Shown here: positions 33,354 through 41,821 of the stretch, piece after piece
Layout: each line of letters opens with the position of its first letter
Numbering within the stretch: position 1 is the stretch's first letter
Position numbers and translations under genes: made by a program
The notes under the pieces: generated by a model
Seen by the model: only the letters and a program-made list of their open reading frames with translations
Told to the model about the DNA's origin: nothing
The model's database searches: none
NCBI GenBank assembly: GCA_964405835.1
Contig: CAYOPN010000018.1
Location: forward strand, 1-44,558
DNA from: JAJVIP01 sp964405835
GTDB lineage: Bacteria > Elusimicrobiota > Elusimicrobia > F11
Length of the DNA stretch: 44,558 nucleotides
Direction: 5' to 3'

Positions 33354-33820
33354 TAATAGGTCCGCTTTTTCGGCAAGCGCCGCCAATCGGCCAACAGTTT
33401 CAGGCAAGCCGCGTCTTTGACGCGTTTGAGTTTGACCGGGCTTTTCCCCCACTTTTTCATGCGTTGGTTGGAGATGGTGAGCTCGTTGAACCCAAGTTTG
33501 TGGACGTCCGCAATGACGGTCCCATAGACCACGAGCGGAATGGTCGCCCAGTGGATCGCCGAGAAACACATCGGACAGGGTTCGGTGGTGGAATAGATCG
33601 TGCAATCGTTGAGCGCAAAACGCTTGAGTTTTTTCGAGGCGATGCGGATGGCGTTGATCTCGGCGTGGCAGGTGGCATTCTTGTCTTTAAGCACGGAATT
33701 GTGCGCCGATGCGACGATTTTCCCTTTGCGGACAATCACGGCGCCGAACGGGCCGCCCGCGCCTTTGCGCATGCCGCGGCCGGCCACGCGCGCGGCCGCT
33801 TCTAGGAAATTTTGTGCCAT
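33353..33820 (-). CDS. Cytidine/guanine deaminase family protein
   Basis: The 155-residue protein has the zinc motifs of the deaminase superfamily: CHAEINAIRIA (His ligand and catalytic Glu) and TTEPCPMCFSAIHWA (two Cys ligands). GGPFGAVIVRKGKIVASAHN and the length fit guanine deaminase (GuaD type) or a TadA-like enzyme. TadA normally has a different C-terminal half, so guanine deaminase is favoured. The start lies 19 bases inside the CCA-adding enzyme gene. Confidence 0.82.
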   Translation of the reverse strand: MAQNFLEAAARVAGRGMRKGAGGPFGAVIVRKGKIVASAHNSVLKDKNATCHAEINAIRIASKKLKRFALNDCTIYSTTEPCPMCFSAIHWATIPLVVYGTVIADVHKLGFNELTISNQRMKKWGKSPVKLKRVKDAACLKLLADWRRLPKKRTY

Positions 33821-35181
33821 GACAAACGGCCTTTGAGATAGGCAAGTGCGTCCGCTTTTGTGTGGATCTTGCCTTCCGACTGGGCTTCGTTCAGGTCCGC
33901 CATCAACGCGCCGATCACGGGCGAGGGTTTTAAGTTAAAGGCTTTCATGATCTCATGTCCATTAATAAGCCGTGGCGGCACAACCTTTTCGCGCTGCGTG
34001 TAAAACCGGCGGATCATTTTGATAGTGGTTTTTTCGTGCGCTGAATGCCGCTTCTTGCGTTGGGCCGCGGTCAAATAGGTCAAATGGTCGCCTAGGGACA
34101 CCAAAAGCATGGCCACCGCATCGTCGCCCAGGTCTCGAAAGAACCGGTGGATCGCCTTGTCCGATACGTCGGATTGGACTGCCAGATTGCCCGGCCGCAT
34201 GTGGTGGCGGACAAAATTCTCGTAACGGGACGTCTCATCGCCTGACCAACGGTAAAGCGGGGCCAGTTTTCCCACCCGTTTGGCACCGACATGCTCGTGT
34301 TCAAAGAAACGTAACCGCCCATCCATTATTTTCATGGTGTCGGGTTTGCCGATGTCGTGCAATAAGAGTCCCCATTTGCAATGGGCGAGCCGTGAGTGCC
34401 CGGCCATCTTCTCTTGAAGATAAGTTTGGATCTTGCCATTGAGTCCCGGAAACCAGGATTTGTCCGCAACTATTTCCTCAAAACATTTGACACTGTCGAG
34501 TGTATGGCGAAGAACGCCACCCTTTCCGTAGTGCTTCACCGCGGTCCTTCGTAGACGTGGCGCTTCCGGAAATACCATATCCAAAAGCCTCGATTGGTCC
34601 ATCGAAACCAGCGTTTTGTAGGCCCGTGGGGTGGCAAAAGTGCGCAAAAGCTCTTCTCTTTTGCGTTCCGGGGCCGGCTTGCGGATCAACTTGGCGTTCT
34701 TCTTGATGACCGAAAGCGTGGCTGGTGGGAGCGTGCAATCCAATTCGGCGGCGATTCGAAATGCGCGCAGCAGTCGCAGTGGATCTTCCTTGAATACGTG
34801 ATTGTTTAGCGGGATTATTCGTTTCTTTTGGAGATCTGAAAGACCCTTATGGCGATCGATGATCGCCTCTTTCCAGTGACTGGTCATCCAGGCGCCCAAC
34901 GGGACTGCCATCGCATTGATCGTGAAATCGCGCCGGTCGATATCTTCTTCGAGCGTTCTGCCTTGCCAACGCGCGAAATCGAGATGAATGCCGCCCGGGA
35001 GCTTCACGCGCACAATGCCGCGCTCTTCATCCAATGGAAAGGAAGCCCCACCTAGCGCTGCCGCCACTTTTTTGGCCAATGGGGCCGGATCAACGGGCAA
35101 AATGAGGTCAATGTCGAGGAGCGGCAGGGCGAGCAGGCGGTCGCGCACCGCGCCGCCAACCACATGGATCGTCTTCATCAT
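33802..35181 (-). CDS. cca: CCA-adding enzyme / tRNA nucleotidyltransferase
   Basis: The 459-residue protein has the class II nucleotidyltransferase head: HVVGGAVRDRLLALPLLDIDLIL (G-G-x-V-R-D and D-x-D metal ligands), RRDFTINAMAVPL and a template helix region with EDPLRLLRAFRIAAEL. An HD domain follows (LLLHDIGKPDTM ... FVRHHMRP). It adds or repairs the tRNA 3' CCA, which the tRNA-Gly in this window does not encode. The HD domain suggests extra phosphohydrolase activity, as in E. coli Cca. The start overlaps the acyl-CoA synthetase stop (ATGA). Confidence 0.88.
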   Translation of the reverse strand: MMKTIHVVGGAVRDRLLALPLLDIDLILPVDPAPLAKKVAAALGGASFPLDEERGIVRVKLPGGIHLDFARWQGRTLEEDIDRRDFTINAMAVPLGAWMTSHWKEAIIDRHKGLSDLQKKRIIPLNNHVFKEDPLRLLRAFRIAAELDCTLPPATLSVIKKNAKLIRKPAPERKREELLRTFATPRAYKTLVSMDQSRLLDMVFPEAPRLRRTAVKHYGKGGVLRHTLDSVKCFEEIVADKSWFPGLNGKIQTYLQEKMAGHSRLAHCKWGLLLHDIGKPDTMKIMDGRLRFFEHEHVGAKRVGKLAPLYRWSGDETSRYENFVRHHMRPGNLAVQSDVSDKAIHRFFRDLGDDAVAMLLVSLGDHLTYLTAAQRKKRHSAHEKTTIKMIRRFYTQREKVVPPRLINGHEIMKAFNLKPSPVIGALMADLNEAQSEGKIHTKADALAYLKGRLSWHKIS

Positions 35182-36698
35182 GGACGTTGCCGCAATTCTT
35201 TCTTGAGGATTTTCTGTAGCGCGTTCTTCGGCATCTCGTCGAGTACGATGATGTCTTTCGGAAGCTTATAGGAAGCCAAGCGTTCTCGGCAGAGCATGAA
35301 GAGCTTGCTCTTCTCGATACTCTGCCCTTCTTTGATGGTGACGAAAGCGCGGATGATTTCGTCGCCGGTCGCCTTGTCGACTTTTCCAACCACGGCCACT
35401 TCGCGCACGCCGGGGTCCAGCGCAATCACGGCTTCAATTTCTTGCGGATAAACGTTGAGCCCTTTAACGATGATCAAATCTTTTTTGCGGTCGACAATGG
35501 CCACATAGCCGTCATTATCAAGGCGGCCCATGTCGCCGGTCTTGAGCCAGCCATCGGAGGTCAGGCATTCGCGCGATTCTTCAGGCTTGTTGTAATACCC
35601 CTGCATCACGTTGTCGCCGCGCACCCAGATTTCCCCCACTTCGCCTTGGGCGACCTTCTTGCCTTCGTCATCGCGTAGTTCCAATTCCAGTCCCGGCAGC
35701 GGTTTTCCGACAAACCCTATCTTCCGTTTTTCCGGCGGGTTCAAACAGACAACCGGGGACGCTTCGGTGAGCCCATAGCCCTCAACCAGCGTTACACCGA
35801 ACGTTTTCTCAAACGAGAGATGCACGTTTTCTTGCAGCGGCGCCGCACCGCAAATGCACACGCGCACCGGATTCAATAATCGCAACAAGAAGGCCTTCGC
35901 ACCTTGCACGCGCTGCGCGAGCGCCGCGTAGATCTGCGGCACGGCCACAAACAGCGTGACCTTGTGGTTCCAAATGGCCTTGATGACCGGATCAAACGGC
36001 AAAAGCGATTCGATGATGACGGTCAGCGCGCCGAGTTTCATCGGGATCAGGAAACAGGTAGTCCAGGAGAACGAGTGAAAAAGCGGCAACAGGCAGATAA
36101 ATCGGTCTTTATCGGAGAGTTTGATGGCGCCCATGCATTGCTCAATGTTGGAAAGGAAATTTTTGTGCGTGAGCATCACGCCCTTGGGTTGACCGGTTGT
36201 GCCCGATGTGTAGAGCAGCATCATGATGTCGGCTTCCACCGCTTGGTCGGGGCCCGCCCATTTTTTCTCGCCTAACAATGACGCGAACGCCTTGAATTCC
36301 TTGTGATCGCCCTCGCGGAAGTAGAAATGTTTGAGCGTCGGCACTTTCTTTGCGGCGGTTGCGACATGCCGATAGAACTCTTTGGCGGTCAGCACACCTT
36401 CGGCCTTGGCGTCGTTCAGGATCAATTCCAGCCGGTCGGCTTTCTCGAGGAAGTTGATCGGTACACAGATGGCGCCCAATTTGCACAGCGCCATCGAAAG
36501 AATCACAAATTCGGGGCTGTTTCGAAGCACGAGCGCGAACGTTGTTCCTTTTTTGACGCCGATGTCGGCCAAGCCTTGAGCGCAGCACAGGATCCGGTTT
36601 TCGAGGTCCAGGTAAGTGATCTTCTCGTCTTTGAAGGCCAGCGCCGTGCGGTTCGGAAAAAGCTGGGCGTTGGATTTGATGAGATCGGGCAGAATCAT
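35178..36698 (-). CDS. Acyl-CoA synthetase (AMP-forming)
   Basis: The 506-residue ANL-family ligase has the P-loop LLYTSGTTGQPKGVMLTHKN, VEGYGLTEASPV, the hinge TGDMGRLDNDGYVAIVDRKKDLIIVKG and the catalytic Lys near the end (PKNALQKILKKEL). Overall it resembles long-chain fatty-acid-CoA ligases (FadD/LcfB type). Substrate is not certain. It follows oppF by 19 bases and precedes cca with a four-base overlap, so it is probably in the same transcript as the transporter. Confidence 0.88.
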   Translation of the reverse strand: MILPDLIKSNAQLFPNRTALAFKDEKITYLDLENRILCCAQGLADIGVKKGTTFALVLRNSPEFVILSMALCKLGAICVPINFLEKADRLELILNDAKAEGVLTAKEFYRHVATAAKKVPTLKHFYFREGDHKEFKAFASLLGEKKWAGPDQAVEADIMMLLYTSGTTGQPKGVMLTHKNFLSNIEQCMGAIKLSDKDRFICLLPLFHSFSWTTCFLIPMKLGALTVIIESLLPFDPVIKAIWNHKVTLFVAVPQIYAALAQRVQGAKAFLLRLLNPVRVCICGAAPLQENVHLSFEKTFGVTLVEGYGLTEASPVVCLNPPEKRKIGFVGKPLPGLELELRDDEGKKVAQGEVGEIWVRGDNVMQGYYNKPEESRECLTSDGWLKTGDMGRLDNDGYVAIVDRKKDLIIVKGLNVYPQEIEAVIALDPGVREVAVVGKVDKATGDEIIRAFVTIKEGQSIEKSKLFMLCRERLASYKLPKDIIVLDEMPKNALQKILKKELRQRP

Positions 36699-36717
36699 GG
36701 CGCGGATTATACGACCT

Positions 36718-37488
36718 TCAGAGTGTCGGAACGGCGGCGATCAAGCGGCGCGTGTAATCCGCTTGCGGATTCTGAAGCACAGCCTCGACCGTCCCTTGTT
36801 CGACAACCAAGCCGTCTTTCATGACAATCACCTGGTCGCAGGTGTTCGCAATGACCGCCAGGTCGTGCGAGATCAAAACCTGGGAGAACCCTTTCTTTTC
36901 GCGCAACGCGTTTAGAAGATTGATGATCTGCGCTTGCACCGAAATGTCCAAAGCCGATACCGGTTCGTCCGCGAGCAACAGCCGTGGTTCGGCCGCCAAG
37001 GCCCGCGCGATCGCGAAACGTTGACGCTGCCCGCCTGAAAGTTGATGCGGGTATCTGTTCAAAAAATCAACTGGAAGACCCACATCTGTCATTAACGTCG
37101 CCCCGGAATGCTTTTGCCCGGGGTCTCCTGCTTTAGAAGCAAGAGATCCTAGCCAAGCGGCATGCCGGGATGACGATTTAATTGCTTCATCAAGTTGGGT
37201 TCGAAGAAGAAGTTTCGGGTTCAGTGAAGAGAAAGGATCCTGAAAAACCATTTGGACCAGATGCGAGCGCTGACGAATGGAAAGCTTCAGCAAATCATGG
37301 TTGCCAAATATGGCGCTGCCGGAATCGGCGGCAAAGAAACCGGCCAGGACTTTCGAAACGGTGGTTTTTCCGCTGCCGGATTCCCCCACAATTCCCAAAC
37401 TTTGGCCCGGCGCCAATTCAAAACTCACATCACCGACGGCCCGCACGGCCGGAAATGTTTTGACCAGGTGCGAGACCGTCAGCTTCAT
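36718..37488 (-). CDS. oppF: Oligopeptide ABC transporter ATPase OppF, with repeat insertion
   Basis: The 256-residue ATPase has Walker A (GIVGESGSGKTTVSKVLAG), Q-loop FQDPFSSLNP, signature LSGGQRQRFAIARAL, Walker B (LLLADEPVSALD) and H-loop ISHDLAV. Between the Q-loop and the signature about 27 residues (RHAAWLGSLASKAGDPGQKH and flanks) are encoded by a palindromic element (37096-37175), replacing the helical connector found in related proteins. The frame remains open. It overlaps oppD (ATGA). It powers peptide import with OppD; whether the inserted segment impairs it is unknown. Confidence 0.9.
   Translation of the reverse strand: MKLTVSHLVKTFPAVRAVGDVSFELAPGQSLGIVGESGSGKTTVSKVLAGFFAADSGSAIFGNHDLLKLSIRQRSHLVQMVFQDPFSSLNPKLLLRTQLDEAIKSSSRHAAWLGSLASKAGDPGQKHSGATLMTDVGLPVDFLNRYPHQLSGGQRQRFAIARALAAEPRLLLADEPVSALDISVQAQIINLLNALREKKGFSQVLISHDLAVIANTCDQVIVMKDGLVVEQGTVEAVLQNPQADYTRRLIAAVPTL
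37096..37175. repeat. Two-arm palindromic element, copy 3 (inside oppF)
   Basis: 80 bp with CGTC and GACG ends. The arms (about 37096-37127 and 37144-37175) are inverted copies with CCCCGG/CCGGGG-type stems; the right arm is degraded. The element is read through in frame as part of OppF. Confidence 0.8.
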
Positions 37489-38282
37489 ACGGCTTCGTCC
37501 AACGTCGGCAAAGGGCCCTTGGACCGCTTCAATGTCGGCATGCAGCGCAACAGACCCAGAGCGTAGGGATGCGACGGCGCCGACAATACTTTGGAAGCGG
37601 GGCCCATTTCGACAAAAACGCCATGACGCATTACGGCCACGTTGTCAGCGACATTTTTAACGAGACCCAAATTGTGCGTCACAAATATCATCGCCATGCG
37701 CTTGGACATTTGGATCGACTTCAAAAGTTTGATGACTTCATCCTGCACCGTGACATCAAGCGCGGTCGTGGGTTCGTCCGCGATCAGCAGATCGGGATTT
37801 TGCGCGAGCGCCATCGCGATCATGATCCGTTGGCGCTGCCCACCGGAAAGTTGGTGCGGATACGATCGGAGAATTCGCGCGGGATCATTGAGCTGGACTG
37901 TTCGAAGAAACTCCTCGGCCTGACCGGTGACTTCGCGAAGCTGGTATCCGACCGTCAGCACCGGGTTCAGTGAAGAGAATGGGTCCTGGAAGACCATCGC
38001 AATCCGTTTGCCGCGCGTTTGTTGCCAATCACGCTCGCTGTTTCGAAGCAGGTCTTTCCCATCAAAATGAATTTCGCCGTTCGCCACCTTGCTTTCGTGT
38101 TTGGGCAGGAGTCCGATTAGTGCCAGCGCAATCGTGGATTTTCCGCAGCCGGATTCTCCCACAATGGCCAGGCATTCCCCTTTGTTCAGCTCAAAAGACG
38201 CTTTTTTCACGGCGGTGAGCGTTTCGCCGTCACGAACATAGTCGACCGTCAAATTGTTGACCGAAAGCAGGGACTGGCTCAT
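37485..38282 (-). CDS. oppD: Oligopeptide ABC transporter ATPase OppD
   Basis: The 265-residue protein has Walker A (AIVGESGCGKSTIALAL), Q-loop VFQDPFSSLNPVLTVG, signature LSGGQRQRIMIAMAL, Walker B (LLIADEPTTALD) and H-loop VTHNLGLV. The C-terminal PSHPYALGLLRCMPTL is the peptide-transporter subtype tail. It lacks the cysteine-rich Fe-S extension common in longer OppD proteins. It is paired with OppF and overlaps oppC and oppF by four bases each. Confidence 0.93.
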   Translation of the reverse strand: MSQSLLSVNNLTVDYVRDGETLTAVKKASFELNKGECLAIVGESGCGKSTIALALIGLLPKHESKVANGEIHFDGKDLLRNSERDWQQTRGKRIAMVFQDPFSSLNPVLTVGYQLREVTGQAEEFLRTVQLNDPARILRSYPHQLSGGQRQRIMIAMALAQNPDLLIADEPTTALDVTVQDEVIKLLKSIQMSKRMAMIFVTHNLGLVKNVADNVAVMRHGVFVEMGPASKVLSAPSHPYALGLLRCMPTLKRSKGPLPTLDEAV

Positions 38283-39109
38283 AGGCGCGGGTCCAGCACG
38301 TCGCGGAGCCCTTGGCCGATCATGTTAAACGCGAGCACGGTGATGAGGATGGCAATGCCGGGAAATATGGAAAGCCACCACGCCACATGGATGAAATCTT
38401 TTCCTGATGTGAGCACGCTTCCCCACGAGGGCGTCGGCGGCTGCACACCGAGCCCCAGGAATGACAATCCGGATTCCGTAAGAATGGCGGCGCCCACGGC
38501 AAACGTGGCGGCAACAATCACGGGTGTGACCACATTGGGAAGCATGTGCACGAACAACACGCGGGGAGTGGAAAGTCCAAGGCCTTTCGCCGCAAGGATG
38601 AAATCACGTTCCCGCATAGAGAGCACTTCACCGCGAATCATGCGCGCAAGTCCCGGCCAGGAAGTAAGGCCTATGACGGCCATTACCATGACGATGCTCG
38701 GTTTTTCCATAACGGCGAGGATCATGAGAATCAAAAACAGCGTCGGGAAACAGAGGATCACGTCCACAATTCGCATCATCGCCGAATCGATCCATCCTTT
38801 CCAAAAACCGGAAATGAGCCCCCAAACGGTGCCGATTGAAATGGAAATAAACGCGGCCACAAACCCGACGGCGAGCGAGATGCGCGTTCCCACCAGGATC
38901 CGGCTGAACACATCGCGGCCCAATTCATCGGTGCCAAACCAATGGGACGAAGAAGGCGCTTTTAGACGGTTGAGCAGGTCTTGTTGCAGTGGATCGTGCG
39001 GAGACAACCACGGCGCCAGCGCGGCGACCGCGCAGAGAAGCGCGATGGTCGCGGCTCCCGCCACGGCCAAACGGTTCGACAGGAATCTCCGCCAATAGAA
39101 CTTCAGCAT
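38279..39109 (-). CDS. oppC: Oligopeptide ABC transporter permease OppC
   Basis: The 276-residue protein has an N-terminal helix, the OppC_N-like HWFGTDELGRDVFSRILVG motif and a permease core of about five helices with the EAA-type loop (REVLSMRERDFILAAKGLGL). The start overlaps the stop of the Memo-AMMECR1 gene by one base, although OppB, its usual partner, lies beyond that gene. Confidence 0.93.
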   Translation of the reverse strand: MLKFYWRRFLSNRLAVAGAATIALLCAVAALAPWLSPHDPLQQDLLNRLKAPSSSHWFGTDELGRDVFSRILVGTRISLAVGFVAAFISISIGTVWGLISGFWKGWIDSAMMRIVDVILCFPTLFLILMILAVMEKPSIVMVMAVIGLTSWPGLARMIRGEVLSMRERDFILAAKGLGLSTPRVLFVHMLPNVVTPVIVAATFAVGAAILTESGLSFLGLGVQPPTPSWGSVLTSGKDFIHVAWWLSIFPGIAILITVLAFNMIGQGLRDVLDPRL

Positions 39110-40710
39110 CAGAACCCGAACGCGCCTCCGCCCCCGCCGCCGGTGTCGCCACCACCGTCAAACGTGTCTTCTCCGCCGCTGTCTTTTTTCTTCTTTTTCT
39201 TTTTGGACGGCGCCAACTCTTGGAACGGTTCTTTTTCGTTGAACGAAAGCACGCGGAACGAATCCAACTTGGAAGCGGTGGTGGCATAGGCCCATGGTTC
39301 GGAGCCGAGCCGGGTCGAAATGGCGCTCAGCAATTGGTGCGGATCGGGATATTTTCGCCACGCCTCCGGATGCAGGGCCTGCGTCTTAAGCTTTTGTTCG
39401 ACAACAATTCCGTTTAAGAGCGGAATGTAATCGTCTGGCTTGTTGATTTTTTCAAACCCGTATGGGATGCTGATGTCGATGACGTACGAGGCCGCGTTCG
39501 CTTTTGTTAATTCCGGTTGCGCTTTGCGGGTCGCTTCGAACGTGAATTTACGAATGGATTCTTCCAGGGGACCCAGCGGAACATGCGTTCCGGCCTGGCC
39601 GCCCAGTTTCCCATTGCCGTCAAAGATAGAAATGTAGACGGGCCATTTTTTCGAGGCCTCTTTGCTATTGACCGATGGTGGTTTTGCGGCGGTGGCATCA
39701 ATGGTGGAGAGGAACGTCTGCCGCGCGAGTGCCAACAAGTCCGAGCGCAGGAGTTCGTCAAAGATCCCGGCCATTTTTTCCTGCTGCACATGCGGCACTT
39801 TGGCGGGCAACGGCGGGCGCGACGCAAAACCCGCTGCGACATAACTGAGGGGCGTGCGCTTGTCTTTTGTCAGCACCATCTGCCCCGAATGCGCGTAAGC
39901 GAAGATGTCCGCGTGATCGGCGCCCATCCATCGCAACGTCAACACCCCCAACAACAGTGTCGCGAAATCCTCGTGGATCAGGTCCTCTTTGTTCAAGTTC
40001 AACATGCCTTCCACATCGAGTTCGCGGATGGAACGGAGGACCGTCACGTCCGACTCGATCAGTTTCTCTTCGCTGTTGGCGCGGCTCAGGTTCGCGAGGA
40101 TGATGAAAGCCACATCGCTGTCCACGCCGACGTCGCGCACGCGGTCGACAATAAACGGCGCCAGGTCTTTGATGCTGGTGTTCACGTCCGACAACCGCAC
40201 GTACACCGGCAGGACTTTCAACTCGGCCGCGTCGCCGCGCAGCACATATTTGAGCGCGGCCAACTGGCGTTCGAGAATTTTATTGGGACCATTAACGAAC
40301 AATACCGGGTCAACGGTCACATGTTCCCCCGAGGCCGACAATTGGGCGCGCAGCGCGCTGTCGATCGGGAACCGGCCGATAGCGCTTTCAATCACGTCGA
40401 TGCCCGGAACGGTCAAACCTTCTACGGTCACCTCTTTGGGCGCCTGCATTAAAATAACGACGGTCTTAAACGAGCCTCGTCCAAGCATGTCGTAACCGAA
40501 CGCCGACATCGGCAGAATATCGTCGCGCGTATCGGACGGGACAATGATCCCCATGATGCGTCCCTGCATGTTCCGGGGCTGGATGTTCTTGAAAGCGGTG
40601 TCCCATTTCCGGACCCAATTGGACCAGGTGTCAGAGACCTCCGCTGCCGACACCGAAGAACTAAAAACCAACGTCATCCCGGCGAAAGCCGGGAACCAGG
40701 TTTTGAACAT
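39109..40710 (-). CDS. Exported Memo-AMMECR1 fusion, apparently without metal site
   Basis: From the ATG at 40710 the product has 533 residues; upstream starts (40791, 40806) would add up to 32 residues and overlap oppB. The signal peptide ends FSSSVSA and its core is encoded by a palindromic repeat. The first ~270 residues follow Memo: KTVVILMQAP, ILERQLAALKYVLRG...LKVLPVYV, DVAFIILANLSRAN, VLRSIRELDVEGM, DIFAYAHSGQ...LSYVAAGFA. Where Memo has PHAGY, GPSH and SDxxHxG, this has PSDTR, MQAP and NLSRA, so the metal ligands are gone. Residues about 345-500 resemble AMMECR1 (VYISIFDGNGKLGGQAGTHV, GIVVEQKLKTQAL). The tail is poly-Lys then poly-Gly. Lying between oppB and oppC it may act with peptide uptake. 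Fold assignments are by eye. Confidence 0.65.
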   Translation of the reverse strand: MFKTWFPAFAGMTLVFSSSVSAAEVSDTWSNWVRKWDTAFKNIQPRNMQGRIMGIIVPSDTRDDILPMSAFGYDMLGRGSFKTVVILMQAPKEVTVEGLTVPGIDVIESAIGRFPIDSALRAQLSASGEHVTVDPVLFVNGPNKILERQLAALKYVLRGDAAELKVLPVYVRLSDVNTSIKDLAPFIVDRVRDVGVDSDVAFIILANLSRANSEEKLIESDVTVLRSIRELDVEGMLNLNKEDLIHEDFATLLLGVLTLRWMGADHADIFAYAHSGQMVLTKDKRTPLSYVAAGFASRPPLPAKVPHVQQEKMAGIFDELLRSDLLALARQTFLSTIDATAAKPPSVNSKEASKKWPVYISIFDGNGKLGGQAGTHVPLGPLEESIRKFTFEATRKAQPELTKANAASYVIDISIPYGFEKINKPDDYIPLLNGIVVEQKLKTQALHPEAWRKYPDPHQLLSAISTRLGSEPWAYATTASKLDSFRVLSFNEKEPFQELAPSKKKKKKKDSGGEDTFDGGGDTGGGGGGAFGF

Positions 40711-40761
40711 TTTTTTGAAAAATAGTTTACGACCTGGATTCCGGCTTTCGCCGGAATGACG
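40672..40761. repeat. Two-arm palindromic element, copy 4 (Memo-AMMECR1 5' end)
   Basis: 90 bp. 29-base inverted arms (40672-40700 and 40733-40761), each with a CCGGCGAAAGCCGG hairpin, lie around a 32-base AT-rich centre that contains the ATG at 40710. Translated on the minus strand, one arm gives the FPAFAGMT phrase and the other the RHSGESRNPG phrase familiar from repeat-derived peptides. Confidence 0.9.
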
Positions 40762-40762
40762 G

Positions 40763-41737
40763 CTATTTGTATCTGATTCTTGGGTCTGCATATGCATAAC
40801 ACACATCCGCTATTAGATTTCCCAGCAGGGTCAAGAATGCGCTTAAGGTCACCGTCGGCATGATGAGAAACGTGTCACGCGACATCGCCGCTTCGTACGC
40901 AAGCCGGCCCAAACCGGGGTAAGAAAAAATGGTCTCGATGATCACGCTCGAGGAAATCAGTTCGGGTAGCGACATACCAATGATGGTGATGACCGGAATC
41001 ATCGTATTCCTGAGCGCATGCACCATGACCACGCGGTTTTCCGGCAGGCCTTTGGCGCGCGCGGCGCGGATATAGTCCTGCTGGATCACTTCCAAGAAAC
41101 CATGTCTTACGTAGCGCGACAAACCGGCCAAGCTGCCGACGCTGATGACAATCAGCGGCAAAATCAAATGTTTGGCGATGTCCAGGATTTGCTGAAAGAA
41201 GGTCATTTCATCGGCCATGATCGAACGAAACCCGGTCAATGGAAGCCAACCCAGATGGATCCCCACGCCGATCATGAGCAAGAACGCGAGCCACGTGGTC
41301 GGCATGGCGTACCCCAAGAACACAAAAACGGTGGTCAATTTGTCCCACAGAGAATTACGGTGCAGCGCGGAAAAAATTCCAATCGGAACGGCCAGCACAA
41401 ACGTGATCACGAGCGACATTGTTGCGAGCAGGATCGTGCGCGGCAACCGCGCTTTGATCTTGTCCCACACCGGCTGGTTGTCTTTGTAGGAATTCCCAAA
41501 GTCGAGCCGGACCATTCGTTTGAGCCACGAAAAATATTGAACGTGCACAGGTTTGTCGAATTGAAAATGTTCCACCATCTTCTGTTTGTATTCGGCCGAA
41601 ACTTTCGGGTTCAAGTCTTGCATGATCCCCGCGGCCGGCCCACCGGGCGCTAGAAAAATCGTGAGATACGTGATAAACGAGATCCCGATCAGCATCGGAA
41701 TTGTGAAGAGCGCACGCCGGACGATGTAACCCATCAT
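40763..41737 (-). CDS. oppB: Oligopeptide ABC transporter permease OppB
   Basis: The 324-residue protein opens with the OppB/DppB pattern IVRRALFTIPMLIGISFITY, has about six helices, the periplasmic KPVHVQYFSWLKRMVRLDFGNS region and the EAA-type loop (EVIQQDYIRAARAKGLPENRV). The ending ADVCYAYADPRIRYK is typical. A palindromic element ends five bases before its ATG, and its GGTGA could act as Shine-Dalgarno. It forms the channel with OppC, from which it is separated by the Memo-AMMECR1 gene. Confidence 0.93.
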   Translation of the reverse strand: MMGYIVRRALFTIPMLIGISFITYLTIFLAPGGPAAGIMQDLNPKVSAEYKQKMVEHFQFDKPVHVQYFSWLKRMVRLDFGNSYKDNQPVWDKIKARLPRTILLATMSLVITFVLAVPIGIFSALHRNSLWDKLTTVFVFLGYAMPTTWLAFLLMIGVGIHLGWLPLTGFRSIMADEMTFFQQILDIAKHLILPLIVISVGSLAGLSRYVRHGFLEVIQQDYIRAARAKGLPENRVVMVHALRNTMIPVITIIGMSLPELISSSVIIETIFSYPGLGRLAYEAAMSRDTFLIMPTVTLSAFLTLLGNLIADVCYAYADPRIRYK

Positions 41738-41742
41738 ATATT

Positions 41743-41820
41743 CGTCACCCCGGCGAAAGCCGGGGCCCAGGTTGTAACTTGATGTTTAAGGCCTGGATCC
41801 CGGCTTTCGCCGGGATGACG
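41743..41820. repeat. Two-arm palindromic element, copy 5 (oppA/oppB junction)
   Basis: 78 bp. 29-base arms (41743-41771 and 41792-41820) with CCGGCGAAAGCCGG-type stems are inverted around about 20 bases. It fills the oppA-oppB gap exactly. An intercistronic hairpin here could stabilise the oppA message over the permease message. Confidence 0.92.
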
Positions 41821-41821
41821 G

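Noticed and set aside
33354..33605. 84-residue N-terminal extension of the HAD hydrolase
   Set aside because: It lies within the deaminase gene; the HAD motif I starts right after the ATG at 33353, which is coupled to the deaminase stop.
39517..40452. 311-codon open frame on the plus strand
   Set aside because: It is antisense to the Memo-AMMECR1 gene and has shadow-frame composition (His/Arg/Gln-rich).
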